From Nitrospirota bacterium (GTDB lineage: Bacteria; Nitrospirota; Leptospirillia; Leptospirillales; Leptospirillaceae), in NCBI GenBank assembly GCA_023481175.1, contig JAMCWM010000045.1, forward strand, positions 49,860 through 113,859: DNA of 64,000 nt. The letters run 5' to 3'. Under the pieces are notes generated by a model. The model was not told the DNA's origin. It did no database searches and saw nothing but the letters and a program-made list of their open reading frames with translations. The position numbers and the translations under genes were made by a program. Shown piece after piece: positions 55,000-64,000 of this stretch. Positions within the stretch are counted from its first letter, which is position 1. Each line of letters begins with the position of its first letter.

Positions 55000-57893
55000 A
55001 GCCCTATTTCACCGGGGAGACGGGGCCGCTTCCTCTTGCCACCTGCCGACTGGGCTTTTCCCGGAACTTCCGCCTGACAGCGGCCGCACGCCTCGTTCCC
55101 TATCTCGAGCGCTTGGGTGTCACCACGATCTACGCCTCCCCCCTCTTCGCCGCCCGTTCGGGGAGCGGACACGGCTACGACCTCATCGACCCCACCCGGC
55201 AAAACCCCGAGATCGGAACTCCCGCCGACATGGAGCACCTGTCCCGGACACTCCGGAGCCGGGGAATGGGTCTGATTCTGGACATCGTCCCCAACCACAT
55301 GGCCGCCCACTATGAAAATCCCTGGTGGCGGGATCTTCTTGAAAACGGAGAAGCCTCCCCCTTTTCCATGTTCTTCGACGTGGACTGGAACCCGCCCCAG
55401 CGCGCCCTCGAGCACCGGCTCAGCCTGCCGGTTCTCGGCGACTCCTACCGGAAAGTTCTGGAAAACCAGGAACTCGAACTGGTCTACGGTAAAAACGGCT
55501 TCGCCGTCCGCTACTACGAGACCCTTTTCCCCGTCGACCCGGCCACGCTGGCCCCGGTCTTCCGGGAGATCAAGGAGGCTCTTCCCTCCGGATCTCGCCC
55601 TGATGCCGAATTGCTCCGAAACACTCTCGACCTTTTGTTAAAACGCACGGAATCCCTTCCCGAACGTCGTTCCGATCCCCTGTCCCGGCGCCTCAGATCC
55701 CGCTCCCGACGGACGCTCCACCTTCTTCTGAAACGGCTGTACCAGAGCAACGACCTGTTCCGGGAGGCCCTGGAACGGGTTCTGGCCGAATATCGGGGAA
55801 TCCGGGGGATTTCCTCCTCCTTCGACCGGATGGACGCCCTTCTTTCCGCCCAGGCCTACTGGCTGTCCCACTGGAAAACGGTGACGCGAACCCTGAATTA
55901 TCGGCGCTTCTTCGATGTGGCGGACCTCGCCGGAGTCCGAATGGAGGATGACCGTGTCTTCGATGCCTTCCACCGGCTCGTCCGGGAGTGGAGCCGGAAC
56001 GGATGGATCGACGGGGTCCGTGTCGACCACGTCGATGGGCTCCGGGACCCCGCCGACTACCTCCACCGCCTCTCGCGCCTCCTCCAGGAGGAGCGGCCGG
56101 AATGGCCCCCCCTCATCTGGGTGGAGAAGATTCTGGCCCGGGACGAATCCCTGCCGGACTGGACGGTCTTGGGAACGACCGGCTATGAGTTCGCGGCCTT
56201 CCTGTCCGGACTCTTCACAGACCCGGAAGGGGCCCGGCAGCTCTCGGAATGGTACGAAACCGTTCTCGCCCCCGACCGCTCCTTTTCGGACATCGCCTAC
56301 CAGCAAAAAAAATTTGTGGCGGAAACCCTCATGGGGGGTGAACTGCGCCGGCTGACCCTCCTCCTTGAATGGATCGCCATGGAGGAGCGCGACGTGCGGG
56401 AAACGGGATTCCGCGAGCTTCAGGCCGGACTGGTCGAGGTGACGGCCTGCCTTGAGGTCTACCGGACCTATATCCGGGACGGCAGCGTCCCCGAAGAGGC
56501 CCGGGCCCGGATCGAACGGGCGCTCGACCTTGCCCGGCTGCGCCATCCCTCCCGAAGGGCGGGGCTTTTCCGCTTTTTCGAACGGCTTCTGACTCTTGAT
56601 TTTCCTGCCGGAAGCAGTCACGAGAAACGGAATCGATGGACAGACTTCGTCCTCAAGTGGCAACAGTTTTCGGGGGCCGTCATGGCCAAGGGAATCGAGG
56701 ACACCTCCTTTTACCTCTATACCCCCCTGATCTCCGCCAATGAAGTGGGAAACGATCCGGGCCTCCCTCCCCAGGGACCCGATGCGTTCCACCGCTTCAA
56801 CCGGGACCGGCTCGAACGGCTCCCCCTCTCCCTTTCCACGACCTCCACCCACGACACCAAGCGAAGCGCCGATCTCCGGGCCCGGATCACGGCCCTTTCC
56901 GGCCACGCCGCCCTGTGGATCGAACGGGTCGAAAAATGGCGGGTCCTGAATCGGGATCTGAGAACCCGGGACAAAAGCGATGCCGCTGTCCCCGACCCTT
57001 CCCTCGAACATTTTCTCTACCAGACCCTGATCGGGGCCTGGCCCCTTCCCGGCCGGGAGGAACCGGATTTTGGACAGCGTCTGGAGGCTTATGTGGTCAA
57101 AGCCCTCCGGGAGTCCAAGCGCCACACCAACTGGATCACCCCAGACCTCGTTTACGAGGAGGCGGTCTGCCGCTTTCTCCGGGAGATTCTCCGTCCCGAG
57201 AGGCCGTCCCCCTTTCTGAAGGACTTTCTGTCCCTCCAGAGGGTCCTCGCTCAGGAAGGGGCCGCCATCTCGCTCTCCCAGATCGTTCTCAAAGCCGCCT
57301 CTCCGGGAGTCTTCGACCTTTACCGCGGGGACGAACTCTGGGACCTCTCCCTGGTCGACCCCGACAACCGCCGGCCCGTCGACTTTTCCAGAAGGACCCG
57401 CCTTCTGAAGTCCGTCATAGACCAATGGACCGCCAATCCGGAATACGCCTTCCGGCGATTTTTGACCCACTGGACCGACGGCCGCATCAAGCTTTTTCTT
57501 ACCTGGATCCTCTTAAATCTCAGAAAGAGCCACCCCTCCCTCTTTCTCGAAGGAGACTATCGCCCCCTTCCCCCGGAATGGGAAGAAGATCATGGTATGC
57601 TGGGGTTCAGGCGAAGCCTTCCCGACCGGGACCTTCTCGTGGTGGTCGATCGTCGCGTGGCCGGGAGCCTCGAGGAAGGGGGCGGACTGCTCTCCCGTAA
57701 AAGGCCGGTGGGGTCGATTCCCCTGCCGGAGGGGGAAAGCGATCCCTGGACCCACCTGCTGACGGGACGAAAAATCGCTCCCCGCCAATCCGGCGGACGC
57801 GAGGGGCTCCCTCTGGATTCTGCGATGGGAGGCACAGTGTTCACCGTCCTTTTCCGGGGGCCCGGACCGGTCTCCCCCAAGGAGGGCCATTGA
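54996..57893 (+). CDS. treY: Malto-oligosyltrehalose synthase
   Basis: Converts the reducing end of maltodextrins to an alpha,alpha-1,1 bond. The 965 residues are at the long end for TreY. It starts ATCRLGFSRNFRLTAAARLVPYLERLGVTTIYASPLF in blocks and has DIVPNHMA at 96-103. The nucleophile is in GVRVDHVDGL (Asp344) and the acid/base in WVEKIL (Glu377), with STHDTKRSADLRAR late in the barrel. Its stop shares one base with the ATG of the next gene. Together with TreZ it makes trehalose directly from glycogen-type glucan. Confidence 0.97.
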   Translation: MKPYFTGETGPLPLATCRLGFSRNFRLTAAARLVPYLERLGVTTIYASPLFAARSGSGHGYDLIDPTRQNPEIGTPADMEHLSRTLRSRGMGLILDIVPNHMAAHYENPWWRDLLENGEASPFSMFFDVDWNPPQRALEHRLSLPVLGDSYRKVLENQELELVYGKNGFAVRYYETLFPVDPATLAPVFREIKEALPSGSRPDAELLRNTLDLLLKRTESLPERRSDPLSRRLRSRSRRTLHLLLKRLYQSNDLFREALERVLAEYRGIRGISSSFDRMDALLSAQAYWLSHWKTVTRTLNYRRFFDVADLAGVRMEDDRVFDAFHRLVREWSRNGWIDGVRVDHVDGLRDPADYLHRLSRLLQEERPEWPPLIWVEKILARDESLPDWTVLGTTGYEFAAFLSGLFTDPEGARQLSEWYETVLAPDRSFSDIAYQQKKFVAETLMGGELRRLTLLLEWIAMEERDVRETGFRELQAGLVEVTACLEVYRTYIRDGSVPEEARARIERALDLARLRHPSRRAGLFRFFERLLTLDFPAGSSHEKRNRWTDFVLKWQQFSGAVMAKGIEDTSFYLYTPLISANEVGNDPGLPPQGPDAFHRFNRDRLERLPLSLSTTSTHDTKRSADLRARITALSGHAALWIERVEKWRVLNRDLRTRDKSDAAVPDPSLEHFLYQTLIGAWPLPGREEPDFGQRLEAYVVKALRESKRHTNWITPDLVYEEAVCRFLREILRPERPSPFLKDFLSLQRVLAQEGAAISLSQIVLKAASPGVFDLYRGDELWDLSLVDPDNRRPVDFSRRTRLLKSVIDQWTANPEYAFRRFLTHWTDGRIKLFLTWILLNLRKSHPSLFLEGDYRPLPPEWEEDHGMLGFRRSLPDRDLLVVVDRRVAGSLEEGGGLLSRKRPVGSIPLPEGESDPWTHLLTGRKIAPRQSGGREGLPLDSAMGGTVFTVLFRGPGPVSPKEGH

Positions 57894-59560
57894 TGGACGA
57901 CACCGAGCTCTGGATCTCCCGCGGGATCCTTTACGAAATCTACATCCGAAGCTTCTATGACAAATCCGGAGACGGGGTGGGGGACTTCCGGGGGATTCTC
58001 GAACGGATGGACTACATCGCCCGCCTCGGGGTGAAGGGGATCCTGTTGAACTGCCCCTTCCAGTCCTTCTCCGGCAACAGCCGCCACCCCCTGACCGACT
58101 GGATGCGTCCGGACGCCTCCCTGGGATCGCTCTCCGAACTTCTGGTCGTCATCGAGGCCGCCCACGCCAAGGGGCTCAAGGTCCTGGCCTCCCTTCCGAT
58201 CAATGCGACCAGCGACCGGCACACCTGGTTTCTCGAATCCCGGGACCGAAGCTCCCGATACCTGAGGAAGAGCTTCTTCTGGTCGAACCGCCTCAAGCTC
58301 CCTTCCTCCCCGGACCAGGAGACGCCGGAAATCTCGAACTGGGCCAAGGACGACGAGACGGGCCAGTACTACTGGTACCAGGACCACAAGGACGAACCGG
58401 CGATCAACTACGGGGACCCGGATATCTGCGAGGAGATCCGGAGGGTCTTCGAGCACTGGTTCACCCTGGGATTCGACGGATTCCGGCTCGCGGGATCGGG
58501 CCGGCTCCACCGTCTGGGCAAAGAGGGAATCGAGCTGGTCACCGACCCCTTCCGGCAGCTTTCGGGGATCCTCGCTCCCCTCCGGAGCTCTTTTCCCGAT
58601 CGGGTCTTCCTCTTCGAGACAAGCGCGCCCCCCCGGGGCGCCTTCTCCCAGGATCCCCGACTCTTCTACCACTACAACGGATTCTTTCCCTCGGTCATCC
58701 GGTCGGTGAAGGAGGAAAACAAAGAGGCCCTCGAACAGGCCATCGCCTCGGGCGAACGCGAGTTCCACACCCGGAAGGATCTTCCGATCCGATGGACCCT
58801 CGACCTCCGGGAACGCTCCGAAGAGACCTTCGAAAAGTTTCTCGAGGAGGACGGAGGGGACGCGATCTTCCCCCTCGAGGAGGTCTCCTCGGAGGAGCGC
58901 CCGGTCCTGGCCCGCGTGGCCCGGATCATGGAGAACGGACGCCGCAGGATCCAGCTCGCAGCCAGCCTCTTCTTCACCTTTCCCGGTCTTCCCGTCCTCT
59001 ATTACGGAGACGAGATCGGGATGGGGGACCATCCCCACCTCCCGGGCCGAAACCCCGTCCGCACCCCCATGCAGTGGTCTTCGGACCGCAACGCGGGATT
59101 TTCCGCCGCCGACCCGGAAGAGCTCTACAATCCGGTCATCGACGACCCCCTTTATAGCTACACGATGGTCAACGTGGAGAGCCAGGAACGATTCGCCGAT
59201 TCCCATCTCTGGAACGTCCGGAGGATGATCGAGGTGCGGAACCGACAGCCCGCCCTCTGGAGCCAGGGCCAGTTCGGCATCGTCGAAACCACTCACCCCG
59301 CTCTCTTCGCCTTTACCCGCCGGGCGGGCGACGAAACCTGCCTCCTGGTCCACAATCTCTCGAAGAACTCCGTCAGCGGGGAGCTCAAACTCGGAAAATT
59401 TGCCTCCCTTCTCCCCCGTGAACTTTTCGGGGGAGCCCTGTTCCCGAAAATTCCCCGCCATCCCTATCTCGTCACGATGACCCCCTACTCCTTCATCTGG
59501 CTCGAACTCCTTCCCGGCCGCCGTCCGGTCCGGAAGAAAAAAGCGGAGGCCACCCCATGA
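57893..59560 (+). CDS. Degenerate trehalose-synthase paralogue (probable GH13 pseudoenzyme)
   Basis: A 555-residue GH13 protein clearly related to the TreS encoded next: [59 protein letters not shown] in blocks. The catalytic apparatus is lost. The nucleophile motif reads DGFRLAGSG (Ala200 where TreS has Asp205). Region I reads PINATSDRH (His changed to Ala). The GYDI substrate motif is replaced. NHDE reads TLDL. The Glu in LFETS (Glu242) remains. ATG 57893 is fixed by AGGAGG 7 nt upstream and TGATG coupling to treY; it ends in a 4-nt overlap with treS. The frame is intact, so it is not decaying. A regulatory or scaffolding subunit of TreS is the likely role. Confidence 0.85.
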   Translation: MDDTELWISRGILYEIYIRSFYDKSGDGVGDFRGILERMDYIARLGVKGILLNCPFQSFSGNSRHPLTDWMRPDASLGSLSELLVVIEAAHAKGLKVLASLPINATSDRHTWFLESRDRSSRYLRKSFFWSNRLKLPSSPDQETPEISNWAKDDETGQYYWYQDHKDEPAINYGDPDICEEIRRVFEHWFTLGFDGFRLAGSGRLHRLGKEGIELVTDPFRQLSGILAPLRSSFPDRVFLFETSAPPRGAFSQDPRLFYHYNGFFPSVIRSVKEENKEALEQAIASGEREFHTRKDLPIRWTLDLRERSEETFEKFLEEDGGDAIFPLEEVSSEERPVLARVARIMENGRRRIQLAASLFFTFPGLPVLYYGDEIGMGDHPHLPGRNPVRTPMQWSSDRNAGFSAADPEELYNPVIDDPLYSYTMVNVESQERFADSHLWNVRRMIEVRNRQPALWSQGQFGIVETTHPALFAFTRRAGDETCLLVHNLSKNSVSGELKLGKFASLLPRELFGGALFPKIPRHPYLVTMTPYSFIWLELLPGRRPVRKKKAEATP

Positions 59561-61347
59561 CAACCCTCGGAGGAGCCTCCGACTGGTACAAGGACGTCAT
59601 CATCTACGAAATCCCGGTCAAGTCTTTCTTCGACTCCAACGCCGACGGAATCGGAGACTTTGCCGGACTGACGGGACGCCTCGACTATCTTCAGGACCTG
59701 GGCGTCACGGCCCTCTGGCTCCTTCCTTTCACCGACTCCCCGCTTCGGGACGACGGCTACGACATCCGGAACTACTACGCCCTCTACCCCCCCTACGGAA
59801 CGATGGAGGAGTTCCAGCGCTTCCTCTCGGCGGCCCATGACCGTGGGATCCGCGTCATCACGGAGCTGGTGCTGAACCACACCTCCAACACCCATCCCTG
59901 GTTCATTTCCGCCGCCTCCTCCCGCTCCTCTCCCTTCCGGGACTACTACGTCTGGAGCGACACCCCGGACCGCTACAAGGAAACCCGGATCATTTTCAGC
60001 GACACGGAGAAGTCGAACTGGACCTGGGAGCCCCGCACGCGCCAGTACTACTGGCACCGTTTCTTTCACCACCAGCCCGACCTGAACTTCGACAATCCCA
60101 TGGTCCAGGAGGAGCTTCTGAAGGTGGTCAAGTTCTGGTTCTCCCTCGGGGTGGACGGCCTCCGCTGCGACGCCGTTCCCTATCTCTACGAGCGGGAGGG
60201 CACGAACTGCGAGAACCTTCCGGAGACCCACGCCTTCATGAAGCGCCTCCGGGCCGAGGTCGACCGTGAGTTCCCCGGCCGGATGCTTCTGGCCGAGGCC
60301 AACCAGTGGCCCCAGGACGTCCTTCCCTACTTCGGAAACGGCGACGAGTTCCACATGGCCTACCACTTCCCCCTCATGCCCCGGCTCTTCATCGCCATCG
60401 CCCGGGGAGACCGGAAGCCCGTCATCGACATCCTCGAGCAGACCCCGCCCATTCCGGAGAGCTGCCAATGGGCGATCTTCCTCAGAAACCACGACGAGCT
60501 GACCCTCGAGATGGTGAGCGACCAGGAGCGCGACTACCTGTGGTCCACCTACGCCCAGGATCCGCGGATGCGGCTCAACATCGGGATCCGGCGGAGGCTC
60601 GCTCCCCTCATGCAGAACGACCGCCGGAAGATCGACCTCATGCACAGCCTGCTCCTGACCCTTCCCGGAACACCCATTCTTTACTATGGCGACGAAATCG
60701 GCATGGGAGACAATGTCCATCTCGGGGACCGGAACGGAGTCCGGACCCCGATGCAATGGTCCTCCGACCGGAATGGAGGATTTTCCCGGGCCAACCCCTC
60801 CGACCTTTACGCTCCGGTCATCCAGAACCCCATCTACGGCTACCAGGTCGTCAATGTGGAAAACCAGGCCCGCTATCCCACCAGCCCCCTCAACACCCTC
60901 CGGCAGATGCTGGCCGTCCGGCAGGCGACCAGACTGTTCGGGCGCGGGCGGTTGACCATCCTGAATACCCGAAACCGGAGTGTTCTGGCCTATCTGCGCG
61001 AGCTGGGGGACGATGTCGTCCTGATCCTCAACAACCTCTCGGACCGCACCGAATCAGTGACGGTCGACCTCTCCCGATTCCGGAACCATGTTCCCGTGGA
61101 GCTTTTCGGCAACAATCCCTTCCCCCCCATCCGGAATTCCCGATTTCACTTCACGGTGAGTCCCTATGGGTTCTTCTGGCTCGCATTGCACCCTCCCGGC
61201 CGCACTCAAGGAGCCCCCCACTCCCACCCCCACCGTCGTCTGGGAGATGTCCAGTCGCCTGAGAATCCGAAAAAAAAGACGCGCGCTTCGGGATCTCCCC
61301 GGTCCGGGCGCCGCTCCACGGCCGGGACCGAAGGACAGGGACCGTGA
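59557..61347 (+). CDS. treS: Trehalose synthase (maltose alpha-D-glucosyltransferase)
   Basis: Interconverts maltose and trehalose. The 596-residue enzyme has [26 protein letters not shown] at the start, RDDGYDI at 64-70, [14 protein letters not shown] (Asn107-His108), nucleophile Asp205 in [14 protein letters not shown], acid/base Glu248 in LLAEANQWP, and FLRNHDELT (His312-Asp313). The normal end near WLAL is followed by about 48 residues of Pro/Lys/Gly-rich low complexity. No maltokinase domain is fused. It overlaps the degenerate paralogue and glgX by 4 nt each. Confidence 0.96.
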   Translation: MTTLGGASDWYKDVIIYEIPVKSFFDSNADGIGDFAGLTGRLDYLQDLGVTALWLLPFTDSPLRDDGYDIRNYYALYPPYGTMEEFQRFLSAAHDRGIRVITELVLNHTSNTHPWFISAASSRSSPFRDYYVWSDTPDRYKETRIIFSDTEKSNWTWEPRTRQYYWHRFFHHQPDLNFDNPMVQEELLKVVKFWFSLGVDGLRCDAVPYLYEREGTNCENLPETHAFMKRLRAEVDREFPGRMLLAEANQWPQDVLPYFGNGDEFHMAYHFPLMPRLFIAIARGDRKPVIDILEQTPPIPESCQWAIFLRNHDELTLEMVSDQERDYLWSTYAQDPRMRLNIGIRRRLAPLMQNDRRKIDLMHSLLLTLPGTPILYYGDEIGMGDNVHLGDRNGVRTPMQWSSDRNGGFSRANPSDLYAPVIQNPIYGYQVVNVENQARYPTSPLNTLRQMLAVRQATRLFGRGRLTILNTRNRSVLAYLRELGDDVVLILNNLSDRTESVTVDLSRFRNHVPVELFGNNPFPPIRNSRFHFTVSPYGFFWLALHPPGRTQGAPHSHPHRRLGDVQSPENPKKKTRASGSPRSGRRSTAGTEGQGP

Positions 61348-63545
61348 GGACCATGCCCGGAAAACCCTTTCCCCTGGGAGCCACCTGGGACGGAAAAGGG
61401 GTCAACTTCTCCCTTTTTTCCGAGAACGCGGAAGGGGTGGAACTCTGCCTCTTTCCCGACGGCTCCGCCACCGCCGAATCGATCCGCATTCCCCTCTCCG
61501 AGCGGACCAACCACATCTGGCACCTCTACCTTCCCGATGCCCGGCCGGGGCTGATTTACGGTTATCGGGTCCATGGAGCCTACGATCCCGACAGAGGACT
61601 TAGGTTCAATCCGAACAAGGTCGTTCTGGATCCCTATGCCAAGGAGATCGCCCGGAGGGTCCGGTGGGACGACACGCTCTTCGCCTATCCTCTCGGCCAT
61701 CCCGAAGGGGACAAGGTGATGGACACCCGGGACAATGCCGCAGGGGCCCCTCTCGCGGTCGTTCTCGATCCGGCCTACGTCTGGGGGACCGACCGGCCTC
61801 CCCGGACCCCCTGGTCGGAGACGGTCATCTACGAAACCCACGTCAAGGGGCTCACCGCCTTGCACCCGGATCTTCCGCCGGAGCTTCGCGGCACTTACGC
61901 CGGGCTCGCCAGCGAACCGGTCGTCGACTATCTCACGGATCTGGGGATCACCGCCGTCGAACTTCTGCCGGTCCACCAACACGCGAGTGAGCACACACTC
62001 GTCACCCGGGGGCTCACCAACTACTGGGGATACAACACCCTCTCCTACTTTGCCCCGGACAACCGCTACGGCTCGGGAACCATGTCTCCCTCGAACGAGT
62101 TCAAGCGGATGGTCCGGACGCTCCACGACGCGGGCATCGAGGTCATCCTCGACGTGGTCTACAACCACACCTGCGAGGGAAACCACCTGGGTCCCACCCT
62201 GTCGCTCCGGGGAATCGACAACCCGACCTACTACCGCCTGATGGAAAAGGAGCCCCGGTACTACATGGACTACACCGGGTGCGGAAACACCCTGAACATG
62301 CGCCATCCCCAGGTCCTCCAGATGATCATGGACAGCCTCCGCTACTGGATCCTCGAGATGCATGTGGACGGATTCCGGTTCGACCTGGCCAGCGCCCTGG
62401 CCCGGGAGCTCCACGAGGTCGACAAGCTCTCCGCCTTCTTCGACGTCATCCAGCAGGACCCTGTCGTCTCCCAGGTGAAGCTGATCGCCGAACCGTGGGA
62501 CGTGGGAGAAGGCGGCTACCAGGTCGGGAACTTTCCCTCACTCTGGACTGAATGGAACGGGCTGTACCGGGACACGATCCGTCGCTTCTGGAAAGGGGAC
62601 GGGCGCCAGGTGGCGGAACTCGCCACCCGCCTCTCCGGAAGCAGCGATCTCTATGAGCAGGAGGGACGACGCCCCCACGCGAGCATCAACTTCGTCACCG
62701 CCCACGACGGATTCACCTTAAACGACCTCGTGAGTTACAACGACAAGCACAACGAGGCCAATCTCGAGGAAAACCGTGACGGAAACAACGACAACATCAG
62801 CTGGAACTGCGGAGAAGAGGGCCCGACCGACAAACCTGAGATCCGCGATCTCAGGCTCCGCCAGATGCGGAACTTCATCGCAACCCTCATGGTCTCCCAG
62901 GGAGTCCCGATGCTCTGCGGCGGCGACGAGATCGCCCGGACCCAGCGGGGAAACAACAACGCCTACTGCCAGGACAACGACCTCTCCTGGTATGACTGGA
63001 CCCTGACGGCCGACCAGAAAAACCTTCTCGCCTTCACCCGCTTCATGATCGCCCTCCGCCGCTCCTCCCCTGTCCTCCGGCGGAGGAAGTTCTTCCACGG
63101 GCGCAAGATCCGCGGCTCGGAGATCAAGGACATCTCCTGGTTCTCCCCCACCGGCCACGAGATGACCGACGAGGAGTGGAACGCCGATTTTGTCCGGACC
63201 CTGGGGGTCAGACTCTCGGGAGACCTGATCGATGAGCGGGACAGCCGGGGGCGTCCCCTGTCGGGAGACACCCTCCTCATCCTCTTCAACGCCCACTACG
63301 ACACCGTCTCCTTCATCCTGCCCGCCCACCGGAAGGGCGCCCACTGGTCCCTTCTTCTCGACACCGCCCACCCCCGTCCGGGGGCCCTCCCTCCCCGCCG
63401 GAGCTTTTTTCGGGGAGGGCGCCCTTATGATACCCCGGGGCGGTCGATGGCCCTCTTCGTCCTGCAGGAAAGCAAATCCGGAGCAGAGGTCGCCCGGCCT
63501 CTCCCACGCCCGATTCCTGCCGGGGGTAACGGTTCCTCTCCATGA
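61344..63545 (+). CDS. glgX: Glycogen debranching enzyme GlgX/TreX
   Basis: Cleaves alpha-1,6 branches of glycogen, supplying linear maltodextrins to TreY. The 733-residue GH13 enzyme has a CBM48 domain (about 10-110), [13 protein letters not shown], nucleophile Asp347 in [12 protein letters not shown], acid/base Glu383 in [18 protein letters not shown], and the GlgX-typical [17 protein letters not shown]. The start is GTG within a GTGA overlap; ATG 61353 is possible. Position in the operon argues for the TreX role in trehalose formation. Confidence 0.96.
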   Translation: MRTMPGKPFPLGATWDGKGVNFSLFSENAEGVELCLFPDGSATAESIRIPLSERTNHIWHLYLPDARPGLIYGYRVHGAYDPDRGLRFNPNKVVLDPYAKEIARRVRWDDTLFAYPLGHPEGDKVMDTRDNAAGAPLAVVLDPAYVWGTDRPPRTPWSETVIYETHVKGLTALHPDLPPELRGTYAGLASEPVVDYLTDLGITAVELLPVHQHASEHTLVTRGLTNYWGYNTLSYFAPDNRYGSGTMSPSNEFKRMVRTLHDAGIEVILDVVYNHTCEGNHLGPTLSLRGIDNPTYYRLMEKEPRYYMDYTGCGNTLNMRHPQVLQMIMDSLRYWILEMHVDGFRFDLASALARELHEVDKLSAFFDVIQQDPVVSQVKLIAEPWDVGEGGYQVGNFPSLWTEWNGLYRDTIRRFWKGDGRQVAELATRLSGSSDLYEQEGRRPHASINFVTAHDGFTLNDLVSYNDKHNEANLEENRDGNNDNISWNCGEEGPTDKPEIRDLRLRQMRNFIATLMVSQGVPMLCGGDEIARTQRGNNNAYCQDNDLSWYDWTLTADQKNLLAFTRFMIALRRSSPVLRRRKFFHGRKIRGSEIKDISWFSPTGHEMTDEEWNADFVRTLGVRLSGDLIDERDSRGRPLSGDTLLILFNAHYDTVSFILPAHRKGAHWSLLLDTAHPRPGALPPRRSFFRGGRPYDTPGRSMALFVLQESKSGAEVARPLPRPIPAGGNGSSP

Positions 63546-63994
63546 ATCCCCCTGGCCGCCTCCCCCTTTCACAGTTTCTCCTTCCCGCAGGACGGCGCTT
63601 CGGACTCCCGGCCCTTCTTCTGGTGCTCCTTCTCTTGCCTGGAATCGCGTCGGCCGAGCTCCATCCACCGGTTGCCCATCCGGGTCTGAAGAAGCCCGAA
63701 GCCAGATCTCCCTCCCTGCGGCGTTTTGTTGGCCGCCTCGACAGCCTGGATCTGTCACACCACCCTATGACCCTGACCGCCACCCTGGGGAAGGACCCTT
63801 TTCTTGTCTTCCTCTTCGGAGGGGTTCTGGTCCCCGACACGATGGTCTACTCCGGGGGCCGGACGGTGGGGGTCAGGGCCCTCAAAAAAGGGACGGACCT
63901 CGAGATCGATTATCGGGAGACGCCGAAGGGCGCCCTGATCCAGAAAATCCTTCTCTTGCCCACCGTCCCGAAGGGGACCGGCAATCGTCAGTAA
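63542..63994 (+). CDS. Small secreted protein at the end of the trehalose operon, unknown function
   Basis: A 150-residue protein coupled to glgX by an ATGA overlap. Long signal peptide (about 38 residues; [17 protein letters not shown] before cleavage), then a basic spacer and a beta-rich domain ([69 protein letters not shown] in pieces). The pattern resembles small OB-like periplasmic domains. No family recognised. It is the only exported product in an otherwise cytoplasmic sugar operon. Confidence 0.7.
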   Translation: MNPPGRLPLSQFLLPAGRRFGLPALLLVLLLLPGIASAELHPPVAHPGLKKPEARSPSLRRFVGRLDSLDLSHHPMTLTATLGKDPFLVFLFGGVLVPDTMVYSGGRTVGVRALKKGTDLEIDYRETPKGALIQKILLLPTVPKGTGNRQ

Positions 63995-64000
63995 TCAAAC

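Noticed and set aside
55638..57470. 610-codon open frame on the minus strand opposite treY
   Set aside because: Antisense shadow of a complete TreY; low-complexity translation.
57590..59563. 657-codon open frame on the minus strand opposite the degenerate TreS paralogue
   Set aside because: It mirrors a GC-rich GH13 gene codon for codon, the translation is charged low complexity without motifs, and the plus strand has a perfect RBS and family sequence.

Overview
The window looks like chromosome from a GC-rich, Gram-negative, probably chemolithotrophic bacterium. It has a membrane-bound uptake [NiFe]-hydrogenase, System II cytochrome c maturation genes, an MCE/Mla lipid transporter, a rod-shape (mre/rod) locus, and a trehalose/glycogen operon. 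My best guess is a Nitrospirota-type acidophile such as Leptospirillum, possibly a high-GC species. That is inference from gene content and feel, not from a database match. I see no tRNA, rRNA, CRISPR array, insertion sequence or prophage. Coding density is very high, and many neighbouring genes overlap by 1-4 nt (ATGA, GTGA or TGATG).

Layout. 1-10282 (minus): one hydrogenase operon, read as hupS-hupL-hupC-hupD-hupF-hupH-hupK-hypA-hypB-hypF-hypC, running off the left edge. The small subunit carries all six cysteines of an oxygen-tolerant proximal cluster. 10623-11980 (plus): two tandem thymidylate-kinase-like proteins that lack canonical substrate motifs. 11997-12470 (minus): a lipoprotein. 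12625-16896 (plus): rpiB, glyA, nrdR, priA. 16781-23797 (minus): resB-ccsA-resA-tlpA-ccdA (System II), followed by a geranylgeranyl-reductase-like flavoprotein and an M50 membrane protease. 23962-31097 (minus): rpsB-tsf-pyrH-frr-alr-mlaE-mlaF-mlaD, where MlaD has a beta-rich C-terminal domain. 31372-33656 (minus): argC-argJ. 33677-36809 (minus): ferredoxin, B12-type radical SAM protein, rplM, rpsI, closed by a perfect terminator. 37050-46403 (minus): RDD protein, mreB-mreC-mreD-mrdA-rodA, rng, a CcmI-like lipoprotein, folB and a polytopic protein. 46541-52915 (minus): a DUF255 thioredoxin-fold protein, an esterase, a small secreted protein, def, fmt, htpX, rpe. 53074-63994 (plus): treZ-treY-(degenerate treS paralogue)-treS-glgX-secreted protein.

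How the genes work together. The hydrogenase block encodes an H2-oxidising enzyme, its quinone-linked cytochrome b and most of its maturation set; hypD and hypE are presumably just outside. The Ccs block delivers reductant and haem for periplasmic c-type cytochromes. The last operon can turn glycogen-type glucans into trehalose (GlgX trims, TreY isomerises the end, TreZ releases trehalose) and interconvert maltose and trehalose (TreS).

The most unusual item is the gene between treY and treS. It is a full-length TreS relative that has lost the nucleophilic aspartate and several other active-site residues but is still translationally coupled, so it looks like a retained pseudoenzyme. Other points worth attention are the paired atypical NMP kinases, the MCE-barrel-like fusion, a CcmI-like lipoprotein alongside a System II operon, and the radical SAM/ferredoxin pair upstream of rplM-rpsI.
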